From positions 19,625 through 83,624 of the forward strand of contig JAUIAO010000021.1 in assembly GCA_030425425.1 (NCBI GenBank): a stretch of 64,000 nucleotides of DNA, in the 5' to 3' direction. Numbering within the stretch: position 1 is the first letter of the stretch; each line of letters begins with the position of its first letter. The notes below the pieces were generated by a model that saw nothing but the letters and a program-made list of their open reading frames with translations, was not told where the DNA came from and did no database searches. A program made the position numbers and the translations under genes. The DNA is from Bacteroidia bacterium. Lineage in GTDB: Bacteria; Bacteroidota; Bacteroidia; Cytophagales; Cyclobacteriaceae. This document shows, in pieces, positions 10,243 through 18,652 of this stretch.

Positions 10243-10773
10243 ATGATTGCTGAAAAACTCAACAAAACCATCAGAGACGTACCGGATTTTCCCAAACCGG
10301 GAATCATGTTCAAAGACATTACCCCGGTATTGGCTGATCCCGACCTAAGTAAAGAGGTAAGTAAAGCCTTTTTTGAATATTGGAAAGATCTCAATGTACA
10401 AGGAGTTGTTGGAATAGAATCGCGAGGTTTTATCTACGGACTTCAGCTGGCACAGCAACTTCACGTGCCATTTGTGCCAGTAAGAAAAGCAGGTAAATTG
10501 CCTTTCAAAACGATTAAGCATTCTTATGATTTAGAATATGGCTCTGCTGAGATGGAAATCCATGTGGATGCAATCAAGACTGGTCAGCGAATACTGGTTC
10601 ATGATGATTTGTTAGCAACTGGGGGTACAGCTCAGGCTGCAACAGAACTTATCAGTAAAATGGGAGGAGAGGTGATCGGATTTTCATTTTTGGTTGAATT
10701 GAGCTTTTTGAAAGGAGCGGAGTTGCTGTCAAAAAATGATGCAACCAACATTCACTCCTTGGTGACATTTTGA
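10243..10773 (+). CDS. apt: Adenine phosphoribosyltransferase
   Basis: A 176-residue enzyme matching the Apt family over its full length. The N-terminus has VPDFPKPGIMFKDITPVL and the PRPP-binding loop is ILVHDDLLATGGTAQA. It converts adenine and PRPP to AMP in purine salvage, in the cytoplasm. The 3' end overlaps the end of a convergent gene by 22 bp. Confidence 0.95.
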   Translation: MIAEKLNKTIRDVPDFPKPGIMFKDITPVLADPDLSKEVSKAFFEYWKDLNVQGVVGIESRGFIYGLQLAQQLHVPFVPVRKAGKLPFKTIKHSYDLEYGSAEMEIHVDAIKTGQRILVHDDLLATGGTAQAATELISKMGGEVIGFSFLVELSFLKGAELLSKNDATNIHSLVTF

Positions 10774-11111
10774 TCCGACACCCCGAATGCTTTCGCAATC
10801 CTTGGGAAATAAATGAAAATTTTGTTGAGAACATAGCTGTCTTTAGCTGTTAAGTTAAATTCATCACCGTCTTCATCTCTCCAGTTGACGGATAGCTTTA
10901 ACTGGTTCACCTCTATTGGTTTATTGAGGCGTTTTATCAACCGATAGCGGTGAATCATATCTTCTTCACAATCCTCAGCTTTTTGTGGAATACCATGATC
11001 AATCTGGATGTATTTGACCTTGCCATTCATGAATACACGCATATAATGATACGATGACCCAAAGTATCCTCGCTCAACTTTTACCTTATAATATCCCAGA
11101 TCAAATTTCAT
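10752..11111 (-). CDS. Hypothetical protein
   Basis: A 119-residue protein on the minus strand whose last codons overlap the 3' end of apt by 22 bp. The sequence starts MKFDLGYYKVKVERGYFGSS and contains a VNWRDEDGDEF stretch. No signal peptide or membrane segment is evident. The family is not recognised. The reading frame is well formed and fills a space with no other coding candidate. Confidence 0.6.
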   Translation of the reverse strand: MKFDLGYYKVKVERGYFGSSYHYMRVFMNGKVKYIQIDHGIPQKAEDCEEDMIHRYRLIKRLNKPIEVNQLKLSVNWRDEDGDEFNLTAKDSYVLNKIFIYFPRIAKAFGVSDQNVTKE

Positions 11112-11274
11112 TTAGCTAAATTAAATAGCAATACTAATATTATTGGTATGTTAGGTGATTATTCTTTTGTTGAATTGAAAATTTGAAATCCTGTACATAG
11201 TCTTTAACTTTCATTAAGAGGTCATTCCAACCTATTGTGATCTCAGGTAGTCTTGGGTTCAAATAACTATCATC

Positions 11275-12573
11275 ATGAAAACCTTAAACCTATTCTGTTC
11301 TAGCCTTTTCCTAGGCATCTTGACAATTTTTAATTTTGGCTGCACAGACACTTGTGAAACCACCAGTTCCTACCGGTATTTTGAACCAGTTTATACCAGC
11401 CTGGAGACTATTCGTAGTTCTGTTGAGGTAGTGGCAGGTAAAGACATCAGGCAATCAGGTAAAATCTATTTTATCAATGACTATCTTTTGGTAAACGAAC
11501 CAGGCGAAGGAATTCATATCATCAATAATCAAGATCCTGCTAACCCTGTGAATGAAGGGTTTTTAAAGATTCCCGGAAACTACGATATGGCTGCAATAGA
11601 CGGCTACCTATATGCAGACAGCTATATCGACCTAGTTGTTTTTGACATCAGCGATATCACTAATCCTGTTGAAGTTAAACGTATAGAGGAGATTTTCCCG
11701 AATTATAATTTCTACAATTATGGCGTCACAGAACAAGGCATTGTAACAGACTATGTGGAAGTAGAGCGAGAGGAGCAAATAGACCTGGAGTGTGATGAGC
11801 AGGCGCAGTATTACTATTGGGGGTATTACAGATATGACAATGTAATAGCGATGGATGCAGCCGCTGAGGCACCATCAAGTAATAATTCTGGCGGAGTTGC
11901 GGGCATAGGAGGCTCTATGGCCAAATTCACCATTAATAATGATCACTTGTTCATGATTGATTATCAGGACATGCACATCGTTGATATTTCTGATCCTGTT
12001 CAGCCAATGCTCGGAGCAAAGCTGAATGTGGGTTGGGGAATAGAAACTATTTTTCCTTTCGACAGTCTCATATTCATTGGTGCAAATGATGGCATGTATA
12101 TTTACGACGTAAGCTCACCACTCAACCCTGGCTTGTTGTCGAATTATGAGCACATGACTAGTTGTGATCCGGTGGTTACAGATGGAAGATATGCTTATGT
12201 TACCCTGAGATCTGGAAATACTTGTCAAGGATTTAGTAATCAATTGGAGGTGATTGATATCAAAGACCCTTCTGACCCTCAATTACTAGAAACTTATCCG
12301 ATGTACAATCCCCATGGTCTCAGTATCTCAGATGGTAAGCTCTTCATTTGCGATGGAGAAGCTGGGCTCAAAATCTACGATGCTGCAGATATACATTCGA
12401 TTAGTGATAACCTGATCAAAAACTACGGTGATATTCATGCGTACGATGTGATTGTGAAAGATTGCCTGGTAATGCTGATCGGTGATGATGGATTATTTCA
12501 ATACAATTGCAATGATTTTCAGGATGAGATCATTCCTATGAGTGTAATTCCGTTTGTGGCTGGTAATGATTAA
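11275..12573 (+). CDS. LVIVD-repeat beta-propeller lipoprotein
   Basis: A 432-residue predicted lipoprotein: the signal ends in the lipobox FNFGC (Cys about residue 23). The rest carries repeated blades such as LVVFDISDITNPV, MHIVDISDPVQPM, MYIYDVSSPLNPG and LEVIDIKDPSDPQ, the pattern of LVIVD-type propellers common in Bacteroidota surface lipoproteins. It is likely anchored to the outer membrane. It overlaps the next gene by 8 bp. Confidence 0.82.
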   Translation: MKTLNLFCSSLFLGILTIFNFGCTDTCETTSSYRYFEPVYTSLETIRSSVEVVAGKDIRQSGKIYFINDYLLVNEPGEGIHIINNQDPANPVNEGFLKIPGNYDMAAIDGYLYADSYIDLVVFDISDITNPVEVKRIEEIFPNYNFYNYGVTEQGIVTDYVEVEREEQIDLECDEQAQYYYWGYYRYDNVIAMDAAAEAPSSNNSGGVAGIGGSMAKFTINNDHLFMIDYQDMHIVDISDPVQPMLGAKLNVGWGIETIFPFDSLIFIGANDGMYIYDVSSPLNPGLLSNYEHMTSCDPVVTDGRYAYVTLRSGNTCQGFSNQLEVIDIKDPSDPQLLETYPMYNPHGLSISDGKLFICDGEAGLKIYDAADIHSISDNLIKNYGDIHAYDVIVKDCLVMLIGDDGLFQYNCNDFQDEIIPMSVIPFVAGND

Positions 12574-13300
12574 AAAAATAATTCTTGTATCCTTTACGCT
12601 TTTTTTACTTTATCCTGCTGTCGCTCAGCAGGATAAAGTTTATTTTAAAAATGGTAGTCTATTAAAAGGGCAAATTTCAAAATCCAACCATGAGGATACA
12701 TTGCTTTTAGAAGTAGAAGAGAATACATTTAGAGTTCCTCTCAGCCTGATAGAGGAGTTTAAATGGAAGTCAGGTCTGGAAACGATTAAATATAAATCCT
12801 ACAGTTTTCCGAAAGGGTGGCAGACAAGTTTAGAAGCATCAGCACTATTGGGTAAACATAATGATGATGATAGGGTAATTGCCAGACCATCTTTGAGTAT
12901 TGCACAACTATATCAATTCAGTTCGCTAATGACATTCGGGGCGAGTGCAGGGTTTCAATCTTACGATGACTACAATGTCTTTCCAATTACATTTAATTAT
13001 CAGGGGATTATTGGAAGATCACGAAAAGGACTGGTTGTCTTCGGTAAGCTGGGGCAATCCATCACTCAGGACAAAACAGAACCGGGTTCAGATATAGATA
13101 TTGAAATTGAGAGTGGATTGAATTATGCGTTTGGAATAGGGTATCAGCAAAGGTCAGGCTCTACGGGGTTTCAGATTAGGCTGGGTTATACAACGCAATA
13201 TCTTACCAGGACCCGAGAGGTTTATGAAGGATATTGGATTTCGAATGATCGTAGGCTAAACCGAATTACAACCGGGTTGATCATTTTTTTCAATTATTGA
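12566..13300 (+). CDS. Outer-membrane beta-barrel-type protein
   Basis: A 244-residue protein starting at the ATG of MIKKIILVSFTLF; an upstream TTG in frame is less likely. It has a signal peptide ending near AVAQQ, then KVYFKNGSLLKGQI, then alternating beta-strand-like segments ending in aromatic FFNY, as for outer-membrane barrels (DUF481-like organisation). The start lies inside the end of the propeller lipoprotein gene, so the two are coupled and may work together at the cell surface. Function unknown. Confidence 0.72.
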   Translation: MIKKIILVSFTLFLLYPAVAQQDKVYFKNGSLLKGQISKSNHEDTLLLEVEENTFRVPLSLIEEFKWKSGLETIKYKSYSFPKGWQTSLEASALLGKHNDDDRVIARPSLSIAQLYQFSSLMTFGASAGFQSYDDYNVFPITFNYQGIIGRSRKGLVVFGKLGQSITQDKTEPGSDIDIEIESGLNYAFGIGYQQRSGSTGFQIRLGYTTQYLTRTREVYEGYWISNDRRLNRITTGLIIFFNY

Positions 13301-13321
13301 TCAATTGTTACCGCAATGCTA

Positions 13322-13352
13322 TTGGATTATTCTTGTTGAATTTCTAGCTTTG
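13322..13352 (+). promoter_or_regulatory. Bacteroidota-type promoter before the CAT tRNA
   Basis: A TTG (-33) at 13322-13324 and TAGCTTTG (-7, consensus TAnnTTTG) at 13345-13352 are separated by 20 nt. Transcription would start near 13358 and reach the tRNA about 180 nt later. No gene is seen between this promoter and the tRNA. Confidence 0.5.
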
Positions 13353-13505
13353 CACCTTCAAAAAATGAGGCGGGTTGTTTAACAAGCTTCAAGACAAGAC
13401 ACCAAGCCGAAAGCTTAGGAAGTTTTGGTTCGAGCTGGCATCTCGGATGGTAAAAAACTGTGAACATACCGAACTTTAGTATAGATAAAGTTGCAGGAGT
13501 TCTTA

Positions 13506-13535
13506 GGAATCAATAATTCAAGGATTATTGATTCC
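13506..13535. repeat. 12-bp inverted repeat just 5' of tRNA
   Basis: GGAATCAATAAT, a 6-nt spacer, then ATTATTGATTCC: a perfect 12-bp inverted repeat ending 2 bp before the tRNA. The right arm (ATTGATTCCAC) also precedes the tRNA-like units at 46.5-47.0 kb. It could be a leader hairpin or a processing site. Confidence 0.6.
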
Positions 13536-13537
13536 AC

Positions 13538-13611
13538 GGGCCTATAACTCAGTTGGTTAGAGTATCTGACTCATAATCAGAAAGTCCCTGGTTCGAGCCC
13601 AGGTGGGCCCA
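13538..13611 (+). tRNA. tRNA with CAT anticodon (Ile2 or elongator Met)
   Basis: A full cloverleaf of 74 nt. The acceptor GGGCCTA pairs with TGGGCCC (one G-T pair), the D stem ACTC with GAGT, the anticodon stem TCTGA with TCAGA around loop CTCATAA, and the T stem CCTGG with CCAGG around TTCGAGC. CCA is not encoded. CAT can be elongator Met or the lysidine-modified Ile2; the GGGCCTATA start leans to Ile2 but I cannot decide. The 3' half (from 13569) is the element-side copy regenerated by integration. Confidence 0.9.
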
Positions 13612-13614
13612 CAA
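13569..13614 (+). repeat. attL: 46-bp core repeat in tRNA 3' half
   Basis: Identical over 46 bp to 46405-46450. It starts in the anticodon loop (ACTCATAATC) and runs through the tRNA 3' end. After one mismatch both copies continue ATTAAAG. This is the expected product of tyrosine-recombinase integration into a tRNA gene. Confidence 0.9.
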
Positions 13615-13618
13615 CATT

Positions 13619-13653
13619 AAAGCCTGTTTCTTTCACGGAAACAGGCTTTTTTT
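13619..13653 (+). terminator. Terminator after the CAT tRNA
   Basis: AAAGCCTGTTTC and GAAACAGGCTTT form a 12-bp stem around a 7-nt loop, followed by a T run. It lies inside the element, so the element supplies the terminator for the regenerated tRNA. The host's own terminator was displaced to 46455. Confidence 0.9.
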
Positions 13654-13674
13654 ATGTCTTATGGCCTACTTGGT

Positions 13675-13758
13675 TATGTAAGTAAGAGGTGAGAAAAAAC
13701 CGGAAAAAGCAGAAAAAAGACGAAAAAGGAACTAAATATGTAAGTAGTATGTAAGTAG
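13675..13758. repeat. Candidate integrase arm-type sites
   Basis: TATGTAAGTA occurs three times: 13675-13684, 13737-13746 and 13748-13757, the last two as adjacent 11-bp units TATGTAAGTAG. A related sequence, ATAAGTAAGTAA, is at 46355-46366 next to attR. The position on both inner flanks of the att core is that of arm-type binding sites for tyrosine integrases. Confidence 0.55.
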
Positions 13759-13769
13759 CTTTCTTTCTG

Positions 13770-14915
13770 ATGATCAATATTAGACTCTCTCAAGACAACA
13801 AAGTGAGGTCGGATAATACCTCTACAATTTACTTCGTTCTGGCCAATAAAGGGAAACGAAAATATATCAGTACAAAGATTCACCTTCCTCGTGAACATTT
13901 CGACAATAAGGAGGGGATAGTGCTAAAAAAAGCTAAGAACCACAGCAAACTCAATAGTTATTTTCATATCCAGCTCGAAAAGCTTCGAAATATTGTCATC
14001 GATCTGGAAAACTCTGGAATCGAACCCACTTTCGATAAAATTGAGACGAAGTATAGCACGAATGGAGCTGCAATAGACTTCATTCAATGGTCGTTGGATG
14101 AACTCAGAAATGAGAAAGGATCTATTGCTTACAAAACTTATGTTGGGTATAAGGATCGATTAGAGAACTTGAAAAAATATCGGGATCCAATTTTAATGAA
14201 TGAAATCAACCATGAGTTCCTGGTAAAGCTCCGTCAACACTTCAATAGGATAGGAAGGAAACCAAACGGCTATTACCAGGACTTTGCTACGATTAAGAAG
14301 TTCTACAGGCTTGCAGTGTCAAAAGGGCTTGCGAAAGGAAATCCATTCGAGCATTTCAGACTAGAGAAGGAGAAGACTGTAAAGGCATGGTTGACCAAAG
14401 ATGATTTGAAAAAACTCAATGACCTTCTGAATGATCAAAATGTAAAAGAAGAGGACAGAATCAAGGACAAGGAAAAGAACACCCTCAGACATTTTCTATT
14501 CTCTTGCTACACTGGCATTAGGTTTGGAGATAAGAAAGCCTTTGACGAATCCAACATAGTAGATGGGCGGATCATGCTTAGACAACAAAAGACAGGCAAG
14601 TTAGTACACATACCTTTCACTAATCAAGCCACAGCTCTACTGCCTCATATTCTGTCACGTCCATTAAAGCAAGCGAATAACAGGGTGAATGAAGATTTAG
14701 CAGTAATCATGAAATCTGCCAAGATCAAAAAGAAAATTACCTATCACAGCTCTCGACACACATTTGCTATCAACTGCCTCCTTGCCGGAATAGATCTGAT
14801 AACCGTACGCGACTGGCTAGGGCATACCACAGTGACCACCACAGAGATCTATGCCAAGATAGCTGATCAATACAAAGATGAGAGTATGAAAAAACTAGGC
14901 AATTTTCTTGGTTGA
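13770..14915 (+). CDS. int: Tyrosine-recombinase integrase
   Basis: A 381-residue Bacteroidetes-type phage integrase. It has an N-terminal arm-binding region, a SAM-like core-binding domain (about 100-200) and a C-terminal catalytic domain with the Arg of YTGIRFGD, HSSRHTF (H-x-x-R), LGHTTVTTTEIY (His and nucleophile Tyr). All catalytic residues are present. It sits 155 bp inside attL and would drive integration into the CAT tRNA. Its last codons overlap a convergent gene by 21 bp. Confidence 0.95.
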   Translation: MINIRLSQDNKVRSDNTSTIYFVLANKGKRKYISTKIHLPREHFDNKEGIVLKKAKNHSKLNSYFHIQLEKLRNIVIDLENSGIEPTFDKIETKYSTNGAAIDFIQWSLDELRNEKGSIAYKTYVGYKDRLENLKKYRDPILMNEINHEFLVKLRQHFNRIGRKPNGYYQDFATIKKFYRLAVSKGLAKGNPFEHFRLEKEKTVKAWLTKDDLKKLNDLLNDQNVKEEDRIKDKEKNTLRHFLFSCYTGIRFGDKKAFDESNIVDGRIMLRQQKTGKLVHIPFTNQATALLPHILSRPLKQANNRVNEDLAVIMKSAKIKKKITYHSSRHTFAINCLLAGIDLITVRDWLGHTTVTTTEIYAKIADQYKDESMKKLGNFLG

Positions 14916-15311
14916 TTTCCTTAGATGTTTTCCTTGACGTTTTTCAATTTCATCAAAAACACTCAACCTTGCTAACCTCTTTAATTTATCAAAATAATTT
15001 TTCCAATTAGTAGGTGTGTCAAAGTTAGTTGGATTAGTGCCGTCATGGTATAGAAATACTCTAACAATCTCCTTTTCCTCATTTAGTTCAATGCTGTTTT
15101 CGGAATCAGCGAGACCAATTAAAAATTTATCAGTCATCTTTTTATAATGAGTATAAATCGGAAGCTCCATATATGATGTTCCAGGATTCAACTTGTAATC
15201 ATAATCATTGTAGCCCAATGGCATATATTCTCTATTGAAGGCCATCCATGAACCATCCTCATTTTTAGCTATGCCGTACGGAAGGTTGATGCGAAAGAAG
15301 TTATTAAGCAT
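14895..15311 (-). CDS. Hypothetical protein (element cargo)
   Basis: A 138-residue protein, convergent with and overlapping the integrase 3' end by 21 bp. It has no signal peptide or membrane segment. It starts MLNNFFRINLPYGIAKNEDG and ends with a basic region (KRQGKHLRKSTKK). The family is not recognised. Confidence 0.55.
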   Translation of the reverse strand: MLNNFFRINLPYGIAKNEDGSWMAFNREYMPLGYNDYDYKLNPGTSYMELPIYTHYKKMTDKFLIGLADSENSIELNEEKEIVRVFLYHDGTNPTNFDTPTNWKNYFDKLKRLARLSVFDEIEKRQGKHLRKSTKKIA

Positions 15312-15409
15312 ATCATTTATTGATTTAGATAATAAATTTAGTTAAAAAAATATGATCTAATTGATTTTAACTATATTACAGTACATTAGAAAATAACCTA
15401 GAATAATTG

Positions 15410-15443
15410 GCCGAACTGAGTCCTACCTCATTCGGCTTTTTTT
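15410..15443 (+). terminator. Rho-independent terminator
   Basis: GCCGAACTGAG and CTCATTCGGC pair (one bulge) around a 6-nt loop, followed by seven T. It lies about 100 bp upstream of the start of the 14895-15311 gene in an otherwise gene-free stretch and would stop rightward transcription leaving the integrase. Confidence 0.7.
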
Positions 15444-15501
15444 ATTTTAAATATTTCTTTATTGGTGAGTTTCTATACCTAAAAACGGACTAAATAGTGA
15501 C

Positions 15502-15532
15502 AAAAAAAGCCGACAGGTTACACCTATCGGCT
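15502..15532 (-). terminator. Terminator of the minus-strand secreted gene
   Basis: On the minus strand, AGCCGATAGG and CCTGTCGGCT form a stem followed by a T run (seen as A at 15502-15508 on the plus strand). It lies just after the stop of the 15565-15990 gene. Confidence 0.75.
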
Positions 15533-15564
15533 ATTCATTAAGCGAAACTGGTAAGAACCAGCAG

Positions 15565-15990
15565 TTATTCAAAAAAGTCTTCCCAAGTAGAGGTAATTCT
15601 AGTCGTTTCACCCTCAGATGTGATTTCCATTTGAATGCCAGACTTGGTCATAAAAAAGTTCAACACAATATCTGGATTTCCAATTAATTCATCTAAGTCT
15701 TTTGAATCAAATCCCTCATCAAAGAAACCTGAAATAATTTCATTACTCATTATTGTGAAAATGGAAACGAAATTATCTCTACTAATAGTACCATCGGAAG
15801 GAGCAACAGCATAAGTTTTTATTTGTTTTGGAAAACTGTTCATTGGTGAGACCAATTTATAATTAGTAGCCTCAAATTTTCCATTACTGACTTTTACTAT
15901 GTCACTGCTGAGTCTTTTACTGACGGTTTGTCCAATTGCGGTACTCATCAAGAGGATGATAATAGAGAGAAATAATAAAGACTTTTTCAT
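15565..15990 (-). CDS. Secreted hypothetical protein (element cargo)
   Basis: A 141-residue protein with a clear Sec signal (MKKSLLFLSIIILLMSTAIG, cleavage near GQT). The mature part has no Cys and no recognised domain. It is divergent from the small lipoprotein gene at 16217, and its own terminator follows. As element cargo it may alter the host envelope; that is an inference. Confidence 0.65.
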   Translation of the reverse strand: MKKSLLFLSIIILLMSTAIGQTVSKRLSSDIVKVSNGKFEATNYKLVSPMNSFPKQIKTYAVAPSDGTISRDNFVSIFTIMSNEIISGFFDEGFDSKDLDELIGNPDIVLNFFMTKSGIQMEITSEGETTRITSTWEDFFE

Positions 15991-16096
15991 ATTCTGTTTG
16001 TTTAAAAATGTTACCCAAAGGTATATTCAAACTTCATGCTAATCCACATAGATCGATTAGAAAAAATGAAAAATACCACATTTCAGGGATATGAAA

Positions 16097-16147
16097 TACC
16101 CACTTTTGGGTAGAAAAAAATCGAAAAACGTCAATTAACGTCAGTTA
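16097..16147. promoter_or_regulatory. Divergent intergenic region with palindrome and tandem 10-mers
   Basis: Between the divergent secreted and lipoprotein genes: TACCCA-CTTT-TGGGTA (16097-16112), then ACGTCAATTA and ACGTCAGTTA in tandem (16128-16147). Read on the minus strand, the second motif shares ATTGACGTT with the iteron-like repeats at 30.95 kb. A shared regulator is possible but unproven. Confidence 0.4.
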
Positions 16148-16216
16148 TTAGCAGTCAATTCACCTGTGTACATCATTATCTTTAAGCTAAAATCATAAAC
16201 CCTAAAAAGTAGTACT

Positions 16217-16378
16217 ATGAAAAAGCTAATGTTAATCTTATTTGTGTTCGCTCTTGGTGTATCTTCATGCTCAATCAATGACGAAGTAGTCTATCCGGAT
16301 GAGCCATCTCAGCAGATGACTACCGATGATGATGAGAATGATACCAATGGACCGAAAACAGGCGAAGAAGGAGTGTGA
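16217..16378 (+). CDS. Small lipoprotein, 53 residues
   Basis: The product starts MKKLMLILFVFALGVSSC, with a lipobox at Cys18, and its mature part is acidic and disordered-looking (DDDENDTNGPKTGEEG). The ATG at 16217 is the only sensible start. A strong terminator follows at 16421, so it is a monocistronic unit. No function can be assigned. Confidence 0.65.
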   Translation: MKKLMLILFVFALGVSSCSINDEVVYPDEPSQQMTTDDDENDTNGPKTGEEGV

Positions 16379-16420
16379 ATCACTCTGATTTTCTACCACA
16401 AAGTGGGTATATTTGAAATA

Positions 16421-16453
16421 AAAAGTAGTGGAACGGTCACTACTTTTTATTTT
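16421..16453 (+). terminator. Terminator after small lipoprotein gene
   Basis: AAAAGTAGTG and CACTACTTTT form a 10-bp stem around GAACGGT, followed by T-rich sequence. Confidence 0.8.
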
Positions 16454-16493
16454 TTAATTTAAGTTTAACGCATCGTTAAGCTAACATGGAAAA

Positions 16494-17696
16494 ATGCTAT
16501 TAATACTCACACTAATAGCTTCTATTTCAACCATCAATTCCCCGTTGATGGATTTTTACAATGGGAAGATTAAACCCACTGATCAGGAAGCCTATGAAAT
16601 CGTACAGGAGGGGAAAAAGTCAAAGGATCATTATAAGCAGGCCGTTGCCTATTTCTTGTCTGGTTATTTGCATAAAAAGGAAGGAAAGCCTGTAACCTCT
16701 GCAACTGATTATCTATTTGCATTAGACATATTGAAGGATGCAGATACAACTGATTATTATCTCGAAATCAGTTTAAGAAAGAACCTTGGAGCATTCATGG
16801 ATGATTATGAACAATATGATGAAGCACTGAAATATTATGAAAATGCTATCGCCTATGCCATTCCATATTCTAAAAAGGAGTTGGCAAGCATCTATAGTAA
16901 CATAGGAAACACCCATCGTGATTTACGGGATGCAGAACAAATGCTTAGATACTACTTTCTCTCTCAGGAAATCAGCAGAGAGATAGGGGATATGTACACG
17001 GACTGCAAGATATCTAACCGTATGGGTTTGGCTTTCTATCATGCCGGATCTATGGACACGGCAGAGTATTACTTCCACAAAGCCTATACTGACGGGCTAT
17101 CCCTCACCGGCAATCAGCGAACCATCCTTGGCAAAACCTTACACAACCTTGCACAGCTCTACTTTCATACCGATCGATCTGAGCTTGCGGCCAGTACTTA
17201 CCAGCAGGCTTTGCAGTACAAAAAAGGAAATGACCTCTTCGTCACGCTCAATGATCTGGGAGAGGTGCTGTTGGATCTACATCAATATGACAGTGCCAGA
17301 AGAGTACTCACACAGGCACTTGCATTGTATCCTGGTAAAAACACCCATGATATAGATCATCACAAGGTCTATGACAATCTGGCTAATCTGGAACTGGCCA
17401 CAGGGAATACAGCTCAGGCATTGGTCTATAAAGATTCGCTATCAGCTGCATTTTATCAGTACGGGAAAATACAGCAGGAAATGAAGGCCATCGCCACTAA
17501 AGACTATTCCCGTGACATGTACAATCAGTTCATGATCCGGAAACAGCAGAAGGAACGAAATAAATTCCTCTTGTGGGTTTTGGTTGGGTTAGGTGTACTC
17601 GTAGTAGTTATTGGTGTGCCAACAATCTGGTATTACTACAGTAACAAGCAAAACAAGGGACGGGTAAACAACATCCAAAGTATTGTGAAGGAGTGA
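16494..17696 (+). CDS. TPR protein with C-terminal membrane anchor
   Basis: A 400-residue protein. The N-terminus is a weak signal or anchor (MLLILTLIASISTINS); residues about 60-330 contain repeated TPR-like helices (for example YDEALKYYENAIAYA and LAASTYQQALQYKKG); one transmembrane helix lies near 360-382 (FLLWVLVGLGVLVVV), with a short basic tail. It resembles the sensor half of Bacteroidota TPR regulators, but the usual DNA-binding C-terminus is absent. It is probably cargo of the element. Convergent with the next minus-strand gene. Confidence 0.7.
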   Translation: MLLILTLIASISTINSPLMDFYNGKIKPTDQEAYEIVQEGKKSKDHYKQAVAYFLSGYLHKKEGKPVTSATDYLFALDILKDADTTDYYLEISLRKNLGAFMDDYEQYDEALKYYENAIAYAIPYSKKELASIYSNIGNTHRDLRDAEQMLRYYFLSQEISREIGDMYTDCKISNRMGLAFYHAGSMDTAEYYFHKAYTDGLSLTGNQRTILGKTLHNLAQLYFHTDRSELAASTYQQALQYKKGNDLFVTLNDLGEVLLDLHQYDSARRVLTQALALYPGKNTHDIDHHKVYDNLANLELATGNTAQALVYKDSLSAAFYQYGKIQQEMKAIATKDYSRDMYNQFMIRKQQKERNKFLLWVLVGLGVLVVVIGVPTIWYYYSNKQNKGRVNNIQSIVKE

Positions 17697-17697
17697 G

Positions 17698-18201
17698 TTA
17701 TTTGCTTGATTCCAATATTTCATACACTTCATTGAATGACTCTGTAATGTTATCTACACCCAAATCATTGGAGCTATCAAATATCAAGCTTGTCTTAATG
17801 GTGATTTCTCCACTCAAAGCAGCATCTAGTTTAATCAACCTTTTATTGAGATGACTCTTAGCATACCATGAGTTGAACAACCTGTCTCTCAGAAGGTGAC
17901 GATCATCAGTAAAATCACAAGTATATAGTAAAATTCTGTTCTTGATTAAGAAGAAATGCTCTACAATCTGATTGACAGTGTGAAATACCTCTGGATCACG
18001 GAGACCATCACCAGTTAGTGTTTTTATGACCGATACTGAGTATATATCAGCGCCATCAATTTTAGTATCAGAAAAAATTTCGTTTGATTGCTGAAAAAAC
18101 ACTGCGTACTCAGCCTTTCCAGATGTGATGAAGTGATAGGAATTCTTATCAGTATCGAGTAATACCTTATAGTGGCATGGCAAGCTTAACGCCTCTATCA
18201 T
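17698..18201 (-). CDS. DUF6169-like protein, possible toxin-antitoxin partner
   Basis: A 167-residue protein. The core VNQIVEHFFLIKNRILLYTCDF-type stretch, followed by DRHLLRDRLFNSWY, resembles the Bacteroidota family DUF6169 as I recall it. The first codons overlap a 49-residue basic ORF by 35 bp in another frame, an arrangement frequent in toxin-antitoxin modules. No enzymatic motif is evident. Assignment to a family is moderate; function is inference only. Confidence 0.55.
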   Translation of the reverse strand: MIEALSLPCHYKVLLDTDKNSYHFITSGKAEYAVFFQQSNEIFSDTKIDGADIYSVSVIKTLTGDGLRDPEVFHTVNQIVEHFFLIKNRILLYTCDFTDDRHLLRDRLFNSWYAKSHLNKRLIKLDAALSGEITIKTSLIFDSSNDLGVDNITESFNEVYEILESSK

Positions 18202-18316
18202 TCAATTCCTTCTTAGTGATTTCACCTTTAGAATAAGCAATAATAGCTTTCTTATCGGCTACCAATTTCTTAGCAGCTGCTAATATCTTGTCTCTATGGT
18301 TTATATCAGGATTCAC
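18167..18316 (-). CDS. Small ORF, candidate antitoxin (49 residues)
   Basis: A GTG start at 18316 gives MNPDINHRDKILAAAKKLVA and so on, ending RGVKLAMPL. The segment AIIAYSKGEITKKELNDRG resembles small helical proteins found upstream of toxin-like genes in Bacteroidota. Its stop lies 35 bp inside the downstream gene. The length, the overlap and the helical composition favour a real gene, but the GTG start is a guess. Confidence 0.45.
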   Translation of the reverse strand: MNPDINHRDKILAAAKKLVADKKAIIAYSKGEITKKELNDRGVKLAMPL

Positions 18317-18376
18317 ACGTACAAAGTTAAATTAAAGAATTATAATATACTAAAGAATCGAATTCTTGGAAGTAAA

Positions 18377-18634
18377 TCACCCCAAAGCCTGCTCTGGTAC
18401 CTCCAGTAGCTTGCCAATTAGCCAAGAGGTAAGTATAATAGTGCCAATTGCCAATGCTGCCTTCAGTATTGCTTCGGCATTATGATCAGATAGAAAATCA
18501 TCATACTGTTTCTGGGTAATACTACCATTCCTCAGTAGTAGAGACATGTATTCTTTCTTTTCAGCACTATTTGCCCGATCATCATTGATGGAGTCTTTTA
18601 ATTCGAGCAAGCGATTGTATTCATCATGGTTCAT
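18377..18634 (-). CDS. Small membrane-anchored protein
   Basis: An 85-residue protein: a charged helical N-terminal part and a C-terminal transmembrane helix (ILKAALAIGTIILTSWLIG). It follows two similar small genes in the repressor operon, 19 bp after the previous stop. Possible roles include superinfection exclusion or lysogeny maintenance; no evidence beyond context. Confidence 0.5.
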   Translation of the reverse strand: MNHDEYNRLLELKDSINDDRANSAEKKEYMSLLLRNGSITQKQYDDFLSDHNAEAILKAALAIGTIILTSWLIGKLLEVPEQALG

Positions 18635-18652
18635 GTGCTCCTTATCACAGGA

